Shown: positions 1 to 12,034 of the stretch, one piece after another
How the letters are laid out: every line of letters begins with the position of its first letter
How positions within the stretch are numbered: position 1 is the stretch's first letter
Assembly (NCBI GenBank): GCA_958295665.1
Contig: OY282560.1
Span: 195,109,011-195,173,010 of the forward strand
Reading direction: 5' to 3'
DNA length: 64,000 nt
Source: Tipula vernalis
Taxonomy: Eukaryota; Arthropoda; Insecta; Diptera; Tipulidae
Made by a program: the position numbers and the translations under genes
Notes under the pieces: model-generated
Seen by the model: only the letters and a program-made list of their open reading frames with translations
Databases searched by the model: none
What the model was told of the DNA's origin: nothing

Positions 1-409
1 TGCGACCAAAATCGACGTACTGGTAGTTGTTCTTCCCAGCTTGAACGCAAACGATAGAAACTTGGCAGTTACTCCTTGAGATAAATATCTACAATCATAT
101 ATACATTAATTAATAATAATACATTCTCTTTAAGTTTTCGTACTTACGACAAAGTTAGTGCCAAGTCCCAACCTAGTTTCAAAATGAATAGGTTTCCGCA
201 TCGATTTTTTTGTGAGATGATCTTCAACCCGATTAAGTTGCATATCATATACTTTCCACGGCATTCTTGTCTGGATGAAGAACTCTTCGGAGTCCAATTC
301 TTTCATCCGTAAGAATGTGGTGTGGAAATACCCAGCATTATCCCGGTCTAAATTTAATGGACCTCTTTTTTTTAAATAATTCAGAATATTTTTTATATAA
401 AATATATAA
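1..409 (-). pseudogene. Harbinger-type transposase, N-terminal exons (partial)
   Basis: The exon at about 147-409 encodes a segment containing FLRMKELDSEEF and FETRLGLGT. This resembles the N-terminal region of HARBI1/ALP1-like nucleases, where an FxRMsxxxFdeLL segment is followed by RLaltLRYLAtGds. A consensus donor (C|GTAAGT, plus strand near 141-147) and an acceptor (TGATTGTAG) bound a short intron of about 60 bp. The next exon continues with YLSQGVTAKFLSFAF, the expected RYLAtGds-like block, and runs off the left window edge. The catalytic residues should be to the left and are not seen. It may be a live gene or a relic, and no host function is implied. The family call rests on motif resemblance only. 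Confidence 0.5.
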
Positions 410-580
410 ATCAAACAACAATTCTAAATAATCGTAGTCATCCATTTTTAATATTTTTGACAGCTAAAAATAATTTAAGATAAACGGAACGGATACATTG
501 TAACTCGCGACGGAAAAGACGGATCGGAAACCATTTTGGCAAGGCGGAACGGGATGGAACGGATGCATTGTAACTGGGCC
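1..580 (-). mobile_element. PIF/Harbinger element, right end
   Basis: The right terminus reads, on the minus strand, GGCCCAGTTACAATGCATCC, and ends at 580 directly before TTA (581-583), the 3-bp TWA target typical of PIF/Harbinger. A related block (ggaacggat-a-cattgtaact) sits inside it near 487-507, so the end has subterminal repeats. Transposase-like exons lie within. The left end is outside the window, so the element size and the matching TTA copy cannot be checked here. Confidence 0.55.
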
Positions 581-583
581 TTA

Positions 584-3500
584 AGTCAGATATTCCCAGT
601 GAATTTGGGAACTCAACTGGATATCATTACCGTGTCCATAGAAGGTTAATTTGTTCCTTCTTCTATTCAAATTTTTTTTGTTTATTTCAACTACCGTTAC
701 ATTTTTTGGTGCCAATATTACTCTTCCACAGAACTAATTCACAGAGTGCGCATGTTTCGTCGTCTGTAAGTATTTACTCGATTCCGCATTGGTGAATGGA
801 TTGTTATGACTTGTCCTTTTCTGTAGCTACTACATTATGGTATTGAGATAGCGAGATGTTGAGGGTTTTTCTTGGGTTTATATCTCTTTAATCCTCTTGA
901 AATGATAATAAATTCGATGAATGCGTTTGATTACCAAATAAGCGTAAATATCTAATTATCCTACTCCAATAGTTCTTTAAATGTTTCTCGAAATGAAAAT
1001 TGAATTTTTCTTCTATATAAATAGATTTTGAATTAACATAGATACATTAAACCGTCTAGCTCTGTAGTATAATATACCACTAAAGATTATACCAACAAAT
1101 ACTTATGTTTCATAAACTATATTTTCCAATACGATTATGAAGTCGAGTCGAGATAAATGAAATTCGCATATCAACTACAGCAAACGTGATCAATTCAAAG
1201 AAATATTGATTTAACGATAATAAATAAGAAACGTATTTAAATTATTATAATTTTATGTATATTACGTTATATGTTTGTATGTAGGCGCTTCAATTCAACC
1301 ATTAAATTGCTTTACTTTATACTTTTAGTTTAATGAGAATGTTTAAAGCATTTTTTTTTTAATTTGTTCATTGTGCTTTTCTGAGATTTTCTTGTGTGTT
1401 TGTTTCGCACCTACTTTTAGAATATTTCAAAAATGTGTATTATGTACCGTTTACCGTATATTCGTATGTATTGTATTTTAGAGTGACGTGTCTCTACATA
1501 CATAACATGGAAGAGAAAAAGAATGCTTGTACGTTTCGGGGATTAACGAAGAACTGGGATTATCATTATGCATGGATAATATTTTTTTTTTATAAATTAG
1601 TTTGGATAAGGTTGTCGTATTTTAAGTAAAGTGGATTTAAGGGTTTTTGTTCCTTTTTTAAATAAATCAATTTATAATGGATGCAAAACACTCAATCTAA
1701 TGAAATTTAAATATACAGAATATTTGATTGTAAACGATCCATTTTATATAATTTTGCAATTTGTTGGTTTTCTATACGTAGGGCTAATAATTTAAATTTT
1801 AAAAAAATTAGATGATTCTATTAACGCTTAATAGTTTTATGAATACATATAGCAGTTGCTTCCACAAACTCTAAAAAGGGCATGGACAAATTTATACAAA
1901 CACCAAGAAAGGACCTCCGTCGCTCTATGTACGTAGATTCAACAATGTGTCAAAACTCAATCTTCATTAATACTCTCAACATAACCATATTTACATTTAT
2001 AGACATAAATTATCTTGATCAAACACAATAATATACGACAAGAAGAATAATGAAGGCATCTCCAACAAGAAACATTTGTTTCTTTATACAAATAAATTGA
2101 TATTTCAGGAAAAGATTAGGGAAGTGAGATAAATATAATATAATGTAAAAGTAGCGGAATATCAACGAAAAAGGTACCGTCACAAGTAAATATCATTCTA
2201 CGGCACCGTCTAATTTATGAACGTTATCTATGTAGATCTTTCCGGAATAATATAATTTTTCTTATGTTCTCTTCAACAAGTGGATATTGTAAAGTCATAA
2301 TAAAGCGATTTAATATTTTTTTTTTTTTTTTTTTGAGCTGAGAAAATATCCACTTTAGGTGAATGGAATCTTCGAATTTAATAAAATACCGTTACAGGCC
2401 GTACAGTAAAATAACAGGAGAAAGTGAAAATGGGTGAAATGGGAGAAATTGTTATTAAAGTTTCCATCATTTTCGTCAACAAATCGAATTCGTAATTTAT
2501 TTCATAACCTTCAAACATTTTAGCTGCAAAAATATTACTGGTAAAAGAGAAGAAAATCAAAAATTTGTTGCAATTAGGTAAGTCGAATTTCTTAAAGTAT
2601 CATACTTATAATAATTTTGCATTGAGAAAAAATTGTATTGGTCTTAAGGAATAAAATAAACTAAACACCATGTTTAATACTGTCAGTGGCTTTTCATTTT
2701 TCTAATAGAGCGGTTTCCTCAAACGTTAAATGTAGAAATTGACAACTAAAGGTATAGGACAAACATAAATATGCTATTTAATTTTCTGTGCTGTTATGCA
2801 GCATACTCGAAAACTGTCGACAGTAACCTTTTTGGATAATTTCGTTACAGAAGAACTTGATGGTAATTTTTGGAAAAAATGAGGAAACATTTGTAACGAA
2901 TGCATGCCAGCGACTCACAGTAAAACAGATTATTAATCAGTGGTCTGACGGGGTTACAATGGCCAGCTTCGCTTAATAGTCGCACATTGGTGAACGAAGT
3001 CAGACATCACAAATAAAAAATTGGAATATCCGTAGTTTATCTCCAAGCAAATCAGCCGTTCCGAAATATGGCAGGCTCGGGACGACATCCTTCTAAGAGA
3101 TAAGTCTCTTACTCGATTATGCCACTGTTAAATCATCAGGACGGACCTTCAGCCTTCCCCCCGGTGCCATATGGAAGATGGTATCACAGATTTCCCCAAG
3201 AGAAACCAATCCTCCAAACCTGGTTCGGTATCGCCAGCTGCAACTCTGGATAACATGGGCGAAAATACGTAAACCAGAGTATCGATGAAATATAATTTCA
3301 TATGGTTTCGGATAAATACTCATGAAACCACTGAACTTGCCGTGTCATTTCAAGCCAATAGAATTATCTTTGAAGTCGTTCAAGAGTTTTGCTACCGCTT
3401 AATTGTGGGGCAAGCGTGCACCTGCTCAATAATACTAGACGTTTGAGAAACAGGTATCACAAGTTTCAAATCAGGAATATCGGTGTCCCGGTACCGAATG

Positions 3501-4360
3501 CAGTAGGAAGAAGCAATCAATAGTCTGTTATCTTGGACGTTATATTTAACCGCTATATAATAAACACACTGGAATGTTCGAAAACCTCTGTGTCGGTATG
3601 GACTAGAACGCTACCTTCTTTCGTATAATCCAAATTGCATTACGATGAACTGATACAAGGTCCGTTCCTGTACCATAAATGCTGGCTTACGCATCCTTGA
3701 CGGTACGCACCAAGGTAACCGGAGAACTCCAAGATCTTTGAGACTCCTCGCTATGCTCAAAAATACAACATTCGGCCCAACTCACTATGCATAAGCTTTT
3801 GTTTCGCAGGTGAAATAGAGTAAAACCTTTTTTTAATGCCCAGCATTTACAGAGTGCGTTTGTTACGACGGCCCTATGTCTCCACTTCATACAGAAGAAA
3901 AAATTTTTATTGCAAAAATTCCAAACGCTCAAATAGTTTGAATTTGTTTTTATACCATGACCACCATAGTGTTGTATGTACATACGCTCTGATTTATGCT
4001 TTCCCAAAATTCAAATTAATATTCTCACCGATTGTTATGTAAAAATATTTTATTTTGTTTTTCCCCTGCATTTACTTGTTTTCTATATTGTCATGTACAG
4101 GCATATATATTTCTTGCGAGATGGTGTGTGTATATGTATTGTGTGGTATGAGATGGAATGTTTACGATGCTAAAATGTCCAATCTCGAATATTCCATTTT
4201 TCTTGTTGGTGTTATTGGCTTGAATTAACGCGTGATATTTGCTTTGTGTGGGGAAGAAAACCGATCGGCTGATTAGACATGAAGCCGAAGCGACCGTACA
4301 ACTGAGTATATATATATGTTCGTCGTCGTTGGTGGTTTCATTCGTTGTATTTGTGCCCAT
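584..4360. other. AT-rich DNA without a recognised gene
   Basis: Only short ORFs occur (77 codons or fewer until about 3.7 kb), with no family motif that I recognise. A T-run of 16 lies near 2319-2334. At 3302-3332 a short block, tggtttcggataaata-cTcatgaaacca, forms a 7-bp hairpin and recurs at 8294-8324. Nothing else can be supported. Confidence 0.5.
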
Positions 4361-5200
4361 ATAAACAAAAAAAAAAAAAGAGAACATACACATGAATAAA
4401 GATTTTACAATAAAAAAAAAAAAAAATAATAAAACTGATTGTGTGTGTGCACAAATACAGCGAGCGGGACAAACAACGATGCGAAGGGAAAATAGGAGGG
4501 GGTAAAATTTTACTGATTTTTGTTTTGAGGTAAAATATATTTTTTTGAATAAGTTAGTTAAGTTTGGAATTGTATGGCTAAAGGGCCTAGTTTTGATGCT
4601 CAAATAATTTGGGTTTTTTTGATTTTGTGGACATTAATTAAGTCACCATTTTTTTTGTGCTTACATAAAAAAATAAAAAAAATAAAAATTGAGTTTTTTT
4701 GATTTGGAGACGAAAAGTCTAGTTCTTAGAAACGAGTTGGTGATTCTCAAGTTTTTTTGTTTGATATATAAAATCTTTTGAGTGATAACGAAAATAAAGT
4801 TATTAAGTTTTGTTTAAATAAAAAAAAAAAAAAGAAAAATATATATTTAATTATGTCATTCAATTTATAAAATATATTGTTAGATATTAAGTTTGAATGA
4901 ACTGTGCAAAATCTATTTAAAATTATATGTACATGCTACTAATTTTAACAAACAGTAAATAAATAAAAAAAAAAAAACTGTATGATGGATGTGAATAGGA
5001 AAAACCCACAAATGGAAAAAAAAAATGAATCCATTTTATTAGCAAGCGGGGTTTTTACTATTATTATTTAACTTTATAAATCGTGAATAAAAAAAAAAAT
5101 TTTGCACCTACTCATATTAAATTTTATTGTTTAAAAGTGAAACATAATATTATACAAATAAAACAAAATCTTTAAAAAAAAAAAAAAGTTGAACAACTAG
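4360..5200. repeat. Cluster of short poly(A) tracts
   Basis: At least seven A-runs of about 9-15 bases occur within 840 bp (near 4366, 4411, 4821, 4965, 5018, 5089 and 5174), separated by AT-rich sequence. They could be simple-sequence slippage or the tails of small retroposed fragments. No target duplications were found. Confidence 0.5.
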
Positions 5201-5289
5201 TGGATATTTTTTTATTAACCCATATTTTTTTCTGCTGATCGATCTGTGTTATCAAATTTCAATTGATGTTATACTGACTTACATGTACG

Positions 5290-6482
5290 TTCAACGACGA
5301 ATTCGAGTACTGTAAGTGTGTGTGTGATATTGGAGCTGTGTTCCCACCCGTGGGAGCAGGCAGTCAGTTGTGTGAGGGGGATCCTGCGTCGGCGCTGGTT
5401 GCGGTGTGGTCGGACGGGCCAGGTGGGTAAGAAATAAAAAGGTACGCTATCAGCGGAAATTAACCAACTGTAAATTTTTAATTGTAACAGTTGTTTTTTT
5501 TTCTCCGCTTATTTTTCTATATATTATATATTTACGTTTTGCGGTCATACGCGCGATTTGTGGTGGTGCACCGATTTGGTGGAAACCCCACACCGAGCAA
5601 GTATCACGCCGATTTTATCTTTTCTCCGTTGTTTGAGTGATTGCGTTTGGAGTTTTCGCGATTTTTCTTTTTGCTTCGCTTCGGTTCGGTTGTCCGCTTT
5701 GGGTGTGGTTCGACCACATAGCGGTCCATTTTTCTGTTTCAGGTACTTTGGTGTTATTTTCTTTTTTCATGATTTTTTGGAACAGTGATTAGTGAAAGTA
5801 AAATTTTAATATAACGTAGAATCAGTGGTAACGTAGTTTTTCTAACGAATTTTTTCAGTTTTTTTTACTTTTACCGTAACAATTTCTTTCTTTTTGCATT
5901 TTTAACTGTCGTGTGCTAAGCCGCACCATGTGCGCGTAAATAAATGGTTGATCGGGTGATGTGAGGTGGGGTCATGCGAAGGGTCGGCCTTTTTCCATCC
6001 TTTTCCGTGCGTGCCGTTCGTTCCTCCAGGACAGGCTGTGCTGGAGGGCGGCACGCCACATGAGTTGATCGCGTCGGGGTGACGGTCTCGTTCCGGGGGA
6101 TTGTCGCTGGGATTGTCATGCGGGCGTCCCTCCTTCATAAATGGCATCGGGAGCCGTCGCGACTGGGAAACAGCATCCCAGTAGGCGGGCCGATGAGGGG
6201 AGGCCCGTGTGGCAGTCACGGCGGTAGTCGCCTGGGATTGAGACGGTCACTCCGAAACGATCACTCCCGGCTTATTATTTCCTTTTGCCGCTGAGGCCGT
6301 GGCAGTGTAATTTTTAATTTCCATTTGCCCCTCTAATTTTGTTCATCATGCGGTTATTCAAGCATGAGAAATATGTCTGAGAATCCCCACGCCGCACCGT
6401 GAGCTCTAGCCAGCTACTATACCGCATCAGACCGCTATTCTCATGTCTGTTAACGTAATCCCTTTGGGGATTTCGTTACACG
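5290..6482. other. GC-rich island of unknown role
   Basis: Two GC-richer blocks (about 5330-5420 and 5920-6300) stand out from the AT-rich surroundings. Overlapping ORFs on both strands there (up to 105 codons) look like by-products of composition. The 3' part contains the hairpin gtaatccc-ttt-ggggatttcgttac at 6458-6480. A 5' untranslated region of a non-LTR retrotransposon, or a host promoter and 5' exon, are both possible. No conserved protein is visible. Confidence 0.3.
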
Positions 6483-6829
6483 TTTACAGCGAAGTTTTGC
6501 CTAGACCTAGTTTGGAGCTCAACGGAAAAATTGGTTTAACCTCATTCAAAGTTGGTCGATCTTCCCCGGCCAAATTATGAAATTTCGGCGAGGTATTATT
6601 ATTAAACAAATTGTTCGAGAAGCTCACGAAAGGAATTTGTGAAAGGGTCCCAAAACGGTTCCAAAAATGGTGAGATAAAGGGTCTGCTCCAAAGATGCCT
6701 GCGTTAAAAAGATTAAAAATTTGTTGCCCTCAGATTGGTAGGACTGTTTTTCATTATGTTGCCAACTTTGAGCGTGGTCTGTCAACCAGTTTATTTACAA
6801 CAATTGGTTTAATCATTGGACCTCATTAG

Positions 6830-7080
6830 TGCTCGCTGATTTTTACGATTACGAAATTATTGAACAAAGAGTTTGCCTTAAATTTTGTGTTGCAAATGAA
6901 ATTTCTTGTGCATCACACCGAGCTAGGATGATGAACGAATATAAGGCCAACAAATGTCAATAAATACCGTATATCAACCACCACATTTGCCTGATTTAGC
7001 ACCGAGTGACTTTTTCCCGTTTCCCAGACTCAAATTGATACTGTATGGAACCCGTTTCGATTCCATTGAAATGTTTTGAT
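6830..7080 (+). pseudogene. mariner transposase relic
   Basis: An N-terminal stretch (ADFYDYEIIEQRVCLKFCVA, about 6838-6897) is followed, after a stop near 6960, by a C-terminal stretch containing HLPDLAPSDFFPFPRLKL and GTRFDSIE (about 6983-7076). The PDLAPSDFFLFPRLK block carries the third catalytic aspartate in mariner-family (DD34D) transposases. The first two catalytic aspartates and the middle of the protein are missing, so this is an internally deleted relic. Terminal inverted repeats were not identified. The following motif aaatttgtgttttatttaac (7090-7109) recurs near 8.75 kb and may be element sequence. Confidence 0.7.
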
Positions 7081-7089
7081 TGAACTTGA

Positions 7090-7120
7090 AATTTGTGTTT
7101 TATTTAACAATTCCCGGTCC
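7090..7120 (+). repeat. Dispersed 31-bp motif, copy 1
   Basis: The block aaatttgtgttttatttaac followed by aattcccggtcc is found directly after the mariner relic. It recurs at about 8754-8786 and, without its last bases, at about 8788-8813. See the tandem copy there. Confidence 0.6.
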
Positions 7121-7460
7121 TTTTTTGAGAGAATGTTTGTACATAAGTAATTTAAGCGAGAGATAATGACGAGATCGCTTTTGGTACTAAAGAGCTGGTT
7201 TCGTATTACTCGTCAATATTTAAATTATGAGCACCAACAATAACTATAAACATTGGTTAAAACTTAAAATATGTAATATATTTAGCTTAAGATTTAATTA
7301 CTTCTTGTTAGTTTCTTATGTAGAAAGATTCAAGAATAAAGGTATTGTCAGCATTTAAAAAAAAAAAATTGAAATAAGCTCCTCGTCACTGTATAAGGCA
7401 CAGGAGTGTCAAACTCTATATGTGATAGAAAAAATCTAGAAAACTCTCCATTGACGATCC

Positions 7461-7862
7461 TTGAAATGGTCTACAAAATCACGTTGCAAATCAAACCAAG
7501 ATGCACGAGGGTTTTTTATTCCTCAAACTCAGACCTCTGCTGATCATCCACAGCTGCAACGACTTCAACCAGCAGAATTTCCGGACATAAATCTTCTTAA
7601 GAGATTCACAGTTGATCTACAGGACATTAAAAGTATCTCAGCTGCCTCTTTGACAGTTTTGGAAGCCGAAATTCTCCTTAGACTTCTATCAACATGCAAT
7701 AAAAGGAAAATCACCTTTCATATTGAGTATGTTACGGGGCTTCTATATATAAACAAAAAATTTAAAAAACTAGCAACAATAATTTCCCCAATATTCACAC
7801 TTCAGAATAATGTTCAACACAAGTTGAGTGCTATAGAAGGCGAAATTTCGAATATGTCGTAA
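7461..7862 (+). CDS. Hypothetical 133-codon ORF
   Basis: The open frame starts at ATG 7464-7466 or just upstream. The product has a polar N-terminus and a C-terminal part with alternating hydrophobic residues (LEAEILLRLLS, IEYVTGLL, LATIISPIF). I see no signal peptide and no motif that I recognise. Codons are less A/T-homopolymeric than the flanks, so it may be a decayed exon or element fragment rather than chance. No splice sites or neighbouring exons could be tied to it. Confidence 0.25.
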   Translation: MKWSTKSRCKSNQDARGFFIPQTQTSADHPQLQRLQPAEFPDINLLKRFTVDLQDIKSISAASLTVLEAEILLRLLSTCNKRKITFHIEYVTGLLYINKKFKKLATIISPIFTLQNNVQHKLSAIEGEISNMS

Positions 7863-8650
7863 CTAAAATCGGCAGCCTTGTCTGATATGTTTAAGCAAAA
7901 AAAATACGGGAAAAACTTAAATTTGGTTTGGTATATAACCGGTCAAATTTATATCCAAGAGACTCGAAATCAAGAGACTGAAAAACCCAACCTCGATTGA
8001 ACACAAGCAGCAACACTCAGCCCAGACCGCCACCTACTAGTCTGGATGATGAGGGCGGGCGCAAAATCATATATTCTAGAAAGGTAACGAACCAAATCCC
8101 ACCGTGGGATAAACGCCGAAAATAACAATTCGAATGCAAATCGGCACTTGTATGTACCACTAACTCTAATCAGGCATCGGTATCTCACCACCTGTCAGCA
8201 ACTCATCCACAAATTTACTCTAACACGTAGGGCTGGCAAAAAACACAAAACAATATTTGTGAAAAATACAACCGTAGTGCTGAAGGAGGTCTTATGGTTT
8301 CGGATAAATACGCATGAAACCACTAAAATAAACAATAGACGGCTGGATCAGCTGAGCGATCCAAAAGAAAATTAATAATACTTAAAGCAGGGAAAAAAGG
8401 AACTTAAAAATTAAAAAAAAAAAAAAAATTAAGAATAAAACTTTACATCAATTAGGGGTGAGGGACTACACTACAGGTAATTTACAAAATTAAAATAAAT
8501 TTTGAAAACTACTTCACCTGCACCCAGACTTTCCTTTCCGGGATGTTATCATACCCGGATAGCCTTGAGGGTAGCGGGGCTAACGCCTGGGCTTATGAAC
8601 GTTGGTAGCCCCGAAGCCACTTCCGGAATATGCTGAACATTTTGTCGTTT
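7863..8650. other. Unassigned region with GC-richer blocks
   Basis: It holds 7960-8130 (GC-richer, no protein match), the short hairpin block at 8294-8324 shared with 3302-3332, a poly(A) run at 8414-8428, and a GC-rich stretch at 8520-8640 containing the imperfect inverted pair ccggga/tcccgg. It resembles untranslated parts of a retroelement, but this cannot be shown. Confidence 0.3.
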
Positions 8651-8753
8651 AAAAGATATTCAAAAGTATTGCTTCGCAAGTGCAACTTTCATTTTGGTGA
8701 AAATTCGTTGCGGAAATCTGGCAAATTCAAGAATTTCTAAAAAATTGTACTTA

Positions 8754-8813
8754 AAATTTGTGTTTTATTTAACAATTCCCGGTCTAAAATTTGTGTTTTA
8801 TTTAACAATTCTA
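8754..8813 (+). repeat. Tandem duplication of the dispersed motif
   Basis: The motif aaatttgtgttttatttaac (plus aattc) occurs twice in tandem here. The first copy also has the cccggtc extension seen at 7090-7120. It suggests that a fragment of the same repeat family as the mariner-flanking sequence was duplicated. Confidence 0.6.
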
Positions 8814-10685
8814 ATTTCTAAAAAATTGTAAATGTCCATGAATAGGGGTGAGCAATTCTGCCAACTTTTGAATAAATCTAGGATACAAATCGACATTCCC
8901 ATTAATTGCTGAATTTGAGTAATAAAACTTTCGTAAGCGATAGTGGTAAGATTAAATAGTGAATTAAAAAGTGATTTAAAAAGTGTTTTAGTGCGATATA
9001 AAAAATATAAATGATTAGTAAAATTGGGCGCAAATTACACAAAGTGATTTTGTGAATTATTATTAATAAATTGTGTTGAATTAATTTTTGTTATTCAATA
9101 AATAAATTTATTTGTGTCAAACTAAATTGTTTTGTTTTATTCACAATCCAGTGATACGAAGCGTGATTTACAATGCGAAAACGTAACAATATTTTGCTTT
9201 TGTACGTCTCTGCGAGTGGTAAATGAATGAAAAATTTTCCGTTCGCTTATTGTAATTATTATTATCGTTGGACGGGGTAGCTCTACACCAATTTACAAAG
9301 TCTGGGGGTAAATATTTTTTCTGTTATAACTTTCATTTAATCTTTCTATTGATTTTATGAAATGAATATATTGTAACAGGTGGTATATTAAAGTGAATAT
9401 AAAATTTTAATTATCGTTTTTGATCCCTTCATTAAAATCACATAAGATGTTGTCGGTGTTGTTTTTTCATTTACATTTATTACTTCTATTGTAGATTGAG
9501 TGACTCACGCAGGAAATGAGGATGGAAATGACAATTATTGTCTGAAAACCGTGAGAATACATCTAAAGCATATAAGAATAACATTTTTCAATTTGTTTAT
9601 TTAATAATCAATAAAAATGCACTTTTTGTTTATGTAATATATTAAATACTATTTGCAAATTGAATCAAATGAAATTAATGGAAAAATATCAAAACTAACC
9701 TTTCCATTTTCAAAACACATTCCAGTTTCATCACCCATCAATCAAATTACTTCAGCAAATCAAAAACATAAAAAAAACAGGAAAAATATTTTCCAAATAT
9801 TTTACCGCTGTTTATAGACAGACGTAGTTGTTAAAAACATTAGATCAAAGCAAAAGCTTTTTTTGTGTATTTTGAAACATTTCATTAAAAAAAGAAGAAT
9901 ATCTTTTTTTTAAAGCAAGAGATAAAAGAAATATTTAATAACGGAAACTACAAATTACGGTACCATACAACAGAATGAAAGAAAATGGATTTTCTCGTAT
10001 TTTTGAACAAAAACACAAAATTAATTTAATGATTGATATCGATGTTTTGTGTTAGCTTCTATATTTTTGTGAACGTTAAGCATTGATTCATCTTATTTGA
10101 TGAATACCGACAAAAACCAATTTGGTTGAAAGGTTTAATTTTATTACGAATTTAACCTTTTAGCAATTAAGACAGATGATTTTGATTTAATTTAATGAAT
10201 ACCTGTATCAACGTCCAAATTTTGCAGTGTTCAATTAAGGCAAATAGTTACCTCCGTATATTTTTTTTTACATTTTCAATACCTTCGAAAGTTATAAAAA
10301 TGTTCAAAGATTTATACCTGCAACTTGTTATTCTGAATAGCACCTAGGAAAAATAATAGGAATACTTTTAAGATACGGACGTTATTATTGAGAAGAAAGC
10401 CAAATGTTTTATTTAGTTTGTTAGTTAAAGAAGTAGCGTTCCAAATACAATAATTTAGTGACTTCAGCATTATTTAAAATTAGGCATTTATAATTGACAG
10501 TCGAAAACATACTTCAAACTGTTCTGTTTTATTTCAGCATTTTGATAGGTAGCAGAGTATATCGCTTTTAAGTGATTGAAGCTCAGATTGTGTACTATTG
10601 TTAGTATTATGAGTATTATTATTGTTAATATTATTAGTAACATTGAAGATATTATTAACCTTGTTGACTTGTGCTTGCCTTCATG
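8814..10685. other. AT-rich DNA without a recognised gene
   Basis: There are no ORFs above 60 codons and no terminal repeats or family motifs that I can support. Several AATAAA-like strings occur (for example near 9099-9108), as expected from composition. Confidence 0.45.
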
Positions 10686-10689
10686 GAGC

Positions 10690-11280
10690 TTAATTGGTTT
10701 CAGTGCTAATGCGTTTATTCATCGTGTTATTGAAAATATAATTCCAAAATGATTGTATAGGCGAATATTTAGGTTCCGGAAGACCTGGAAACCTATTTTC
10801 GTTGGAAAGGTTTGGATGTTGAATCCTCCGTTGATCGTGCGCAGTCTTTAGAGCTGGTGAGATGAGCGGCACCGGATTAAGGTTACATTCCTTAGTTAAA
10901 TGGTTTGAGCTGCATTTACTACATATTAAAGTTTAGTTGCAATGCGATAAATCATGGCCAAACATCTGAAAACGGCGACATTGGGTTGGTTAATTTGAAT
11001 AATTAGAATAGTGTGAAAAACGCACTGCTGTATGGTGAATGTGTTTAATTTTGTATAACATTTGCATTTTTACAAGATGGTTTTTGAATTTAATCAGAAA
11101 GTATTTAGAAGCTGTTGTTGCATCAGGTAGTTTTTTATAAATTGAATGAATACTGATTATCTCAATACTATTTGGCTGTAAACCAGTGATGATATCATCA
11201 TGATTAAAGTCAGGTGGTAATCCGGCGATGCAGACCTTTAGGGGTCTGTCAATAACAGATCTTAATGTAAAATACTCTTT
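10690..11280 (-). pseudogene. Non-LTR retrotransposon ORF1 (gag-like) relic
   Basis: On the minus strand one frame runs from about 11280 to 10690 with two internal stops (near 10984 and 10933). It reads a segment with RPLKVCIAGLPPDF, a following 'ylikfkn' block, and then cysteine-histidine knuckles QCRRFQMFGHDLSHC and CSKCSSNHLTKEC. This order (an RNA-binding PRE_C2HC-like part, then CCHC knuckles) is typical of ORF1 proteins of Jockey/I-type non-LTR elements, which coat element RNA. No ORF2 (endonuclease/reverse transcriptase) follows on the minus side, so the copy is truncated. It is divergent from the two Jockey-like copies further along. Confidence 0.65.
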
Positions 11281-11289
11281 TTAATTAGC

Positions 11290-11660
11290 TTTTTGTTTTT
11301 CAAGTAGATTTCGATAGCTTAACCGGACATTCACGATATGCAGATGAATCGTCTCTCCCGCTGGAAACGAATTCAACAAATGAAGCAATCTTTTTGGAAC
11401 AGATGGTCCCCTGAATACATCAACACGCTGCAAACCCGAATCAAGTAGAATTCTCAGAAGCCTAAAATTCAATTGATCGTCAAACAAGGTAATCTTCCGT
11501 CAACGTCCTGGATGGGACGCGTCATACAATTACATACTGGAGCCGATAACAATGTGAGAGTGTTTTCTCTTAAAACCAAAGCTATGGTATTATTAAGCGA
11601 CCAATTACTAGAGTATGCCCACTCCCGAAGGCAGGTACTAAGCAGTCTGTTGAAACAGGA
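11290..11660 (+). pseudogene. BEL/Pao pol, extreme C-terminus
   Basis: One frame reads PDIHDMQMNRLSRWKRIQQM and, after a stop at 11446-11448, continues with NLPSTSWMGRVIQLHTGAD and VRVFSLKTKA. This is the characteristic tail of BEL/Pao integrases (NRLSRWqriqqm ... fWxrWsxEYlxxLqxR ... LPpxxWxmGRIvxlHpGxDgxvRVvxlkT). The piece is 5'-truncated at about 11290. It is followed by a purine-rich stretch and the LTR that starts at 11680, as expected for the 3' end of a BEL/Pao internal region. One in-frame stop makes it a relic. It belongs to a different copy from the element that starts after the LTR, unless a rearrangement has occurred. Confidence 0.75.
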
Positions 11661-11679
11661 GTTTCAACGCCGGCCGGAA

Positions 11680-12034
11680 TGTTAATCGCACAACCGCCAA
11701 CCAAGGATTAAAAATGAATATTAAAACTCAACTGCCAATCAAGGGTTAAAAATAACGTCATCTACCAACAATGAAATCAACTTCAGTTCTTTATTTTTTA
11801 TTTTTTGTTAGTTCTCATATTCCACTTTACTGCATGATTATTTTTTGTAGTGGTAGTAAAAATATTCTCAATGTGTTTGGACGCTTCTCGTCAATAAAAA
11901 TAATTAATTTAATTGTACTTGAATTACAAAAAAATTTAGACATGAACATTGGTTGTTTCAATTCTAACTTGTAAAAAATTACAGTCTACTAAATCCAGTA
12001 CTATTGTTAATAAACAACAAGTAAATTACAACAT
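11680..12034 (+). repeat. BEL/Pao long terminal repeat (single LTR between two internal regions)
   Basis: TGTT..AACA ends bound about 355 bp. It sits exactly between a BEL/Pao pol tail (ending near 11660, with ccggccggaa before it) and a BEL/Pao leader and gag after it. A candidate primer-binding site, TTGGTTCGTGCAGCCGGAT (12041-12059), follows within 7 bp. No second copy of this LTR was recognised in the window, so the ends are inferred from context and dinucleotides only. Confidence 0.5.

Noticed and set aside
4091..4603. 170-codon minus-strand ORF
   Set aside because: It runs through A/T homopolymers and low-complexity sequence, has a phenylalanine run from a T-tract, and carries no recognisable motif.
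5902..6294. Overlapping ORFs of 105, 67 and 71 codons in the GC-rich island
   Set aside because: Both strands are open because of base composition. The products are Pro/Arg-rich without domain features, so I did not call genes.
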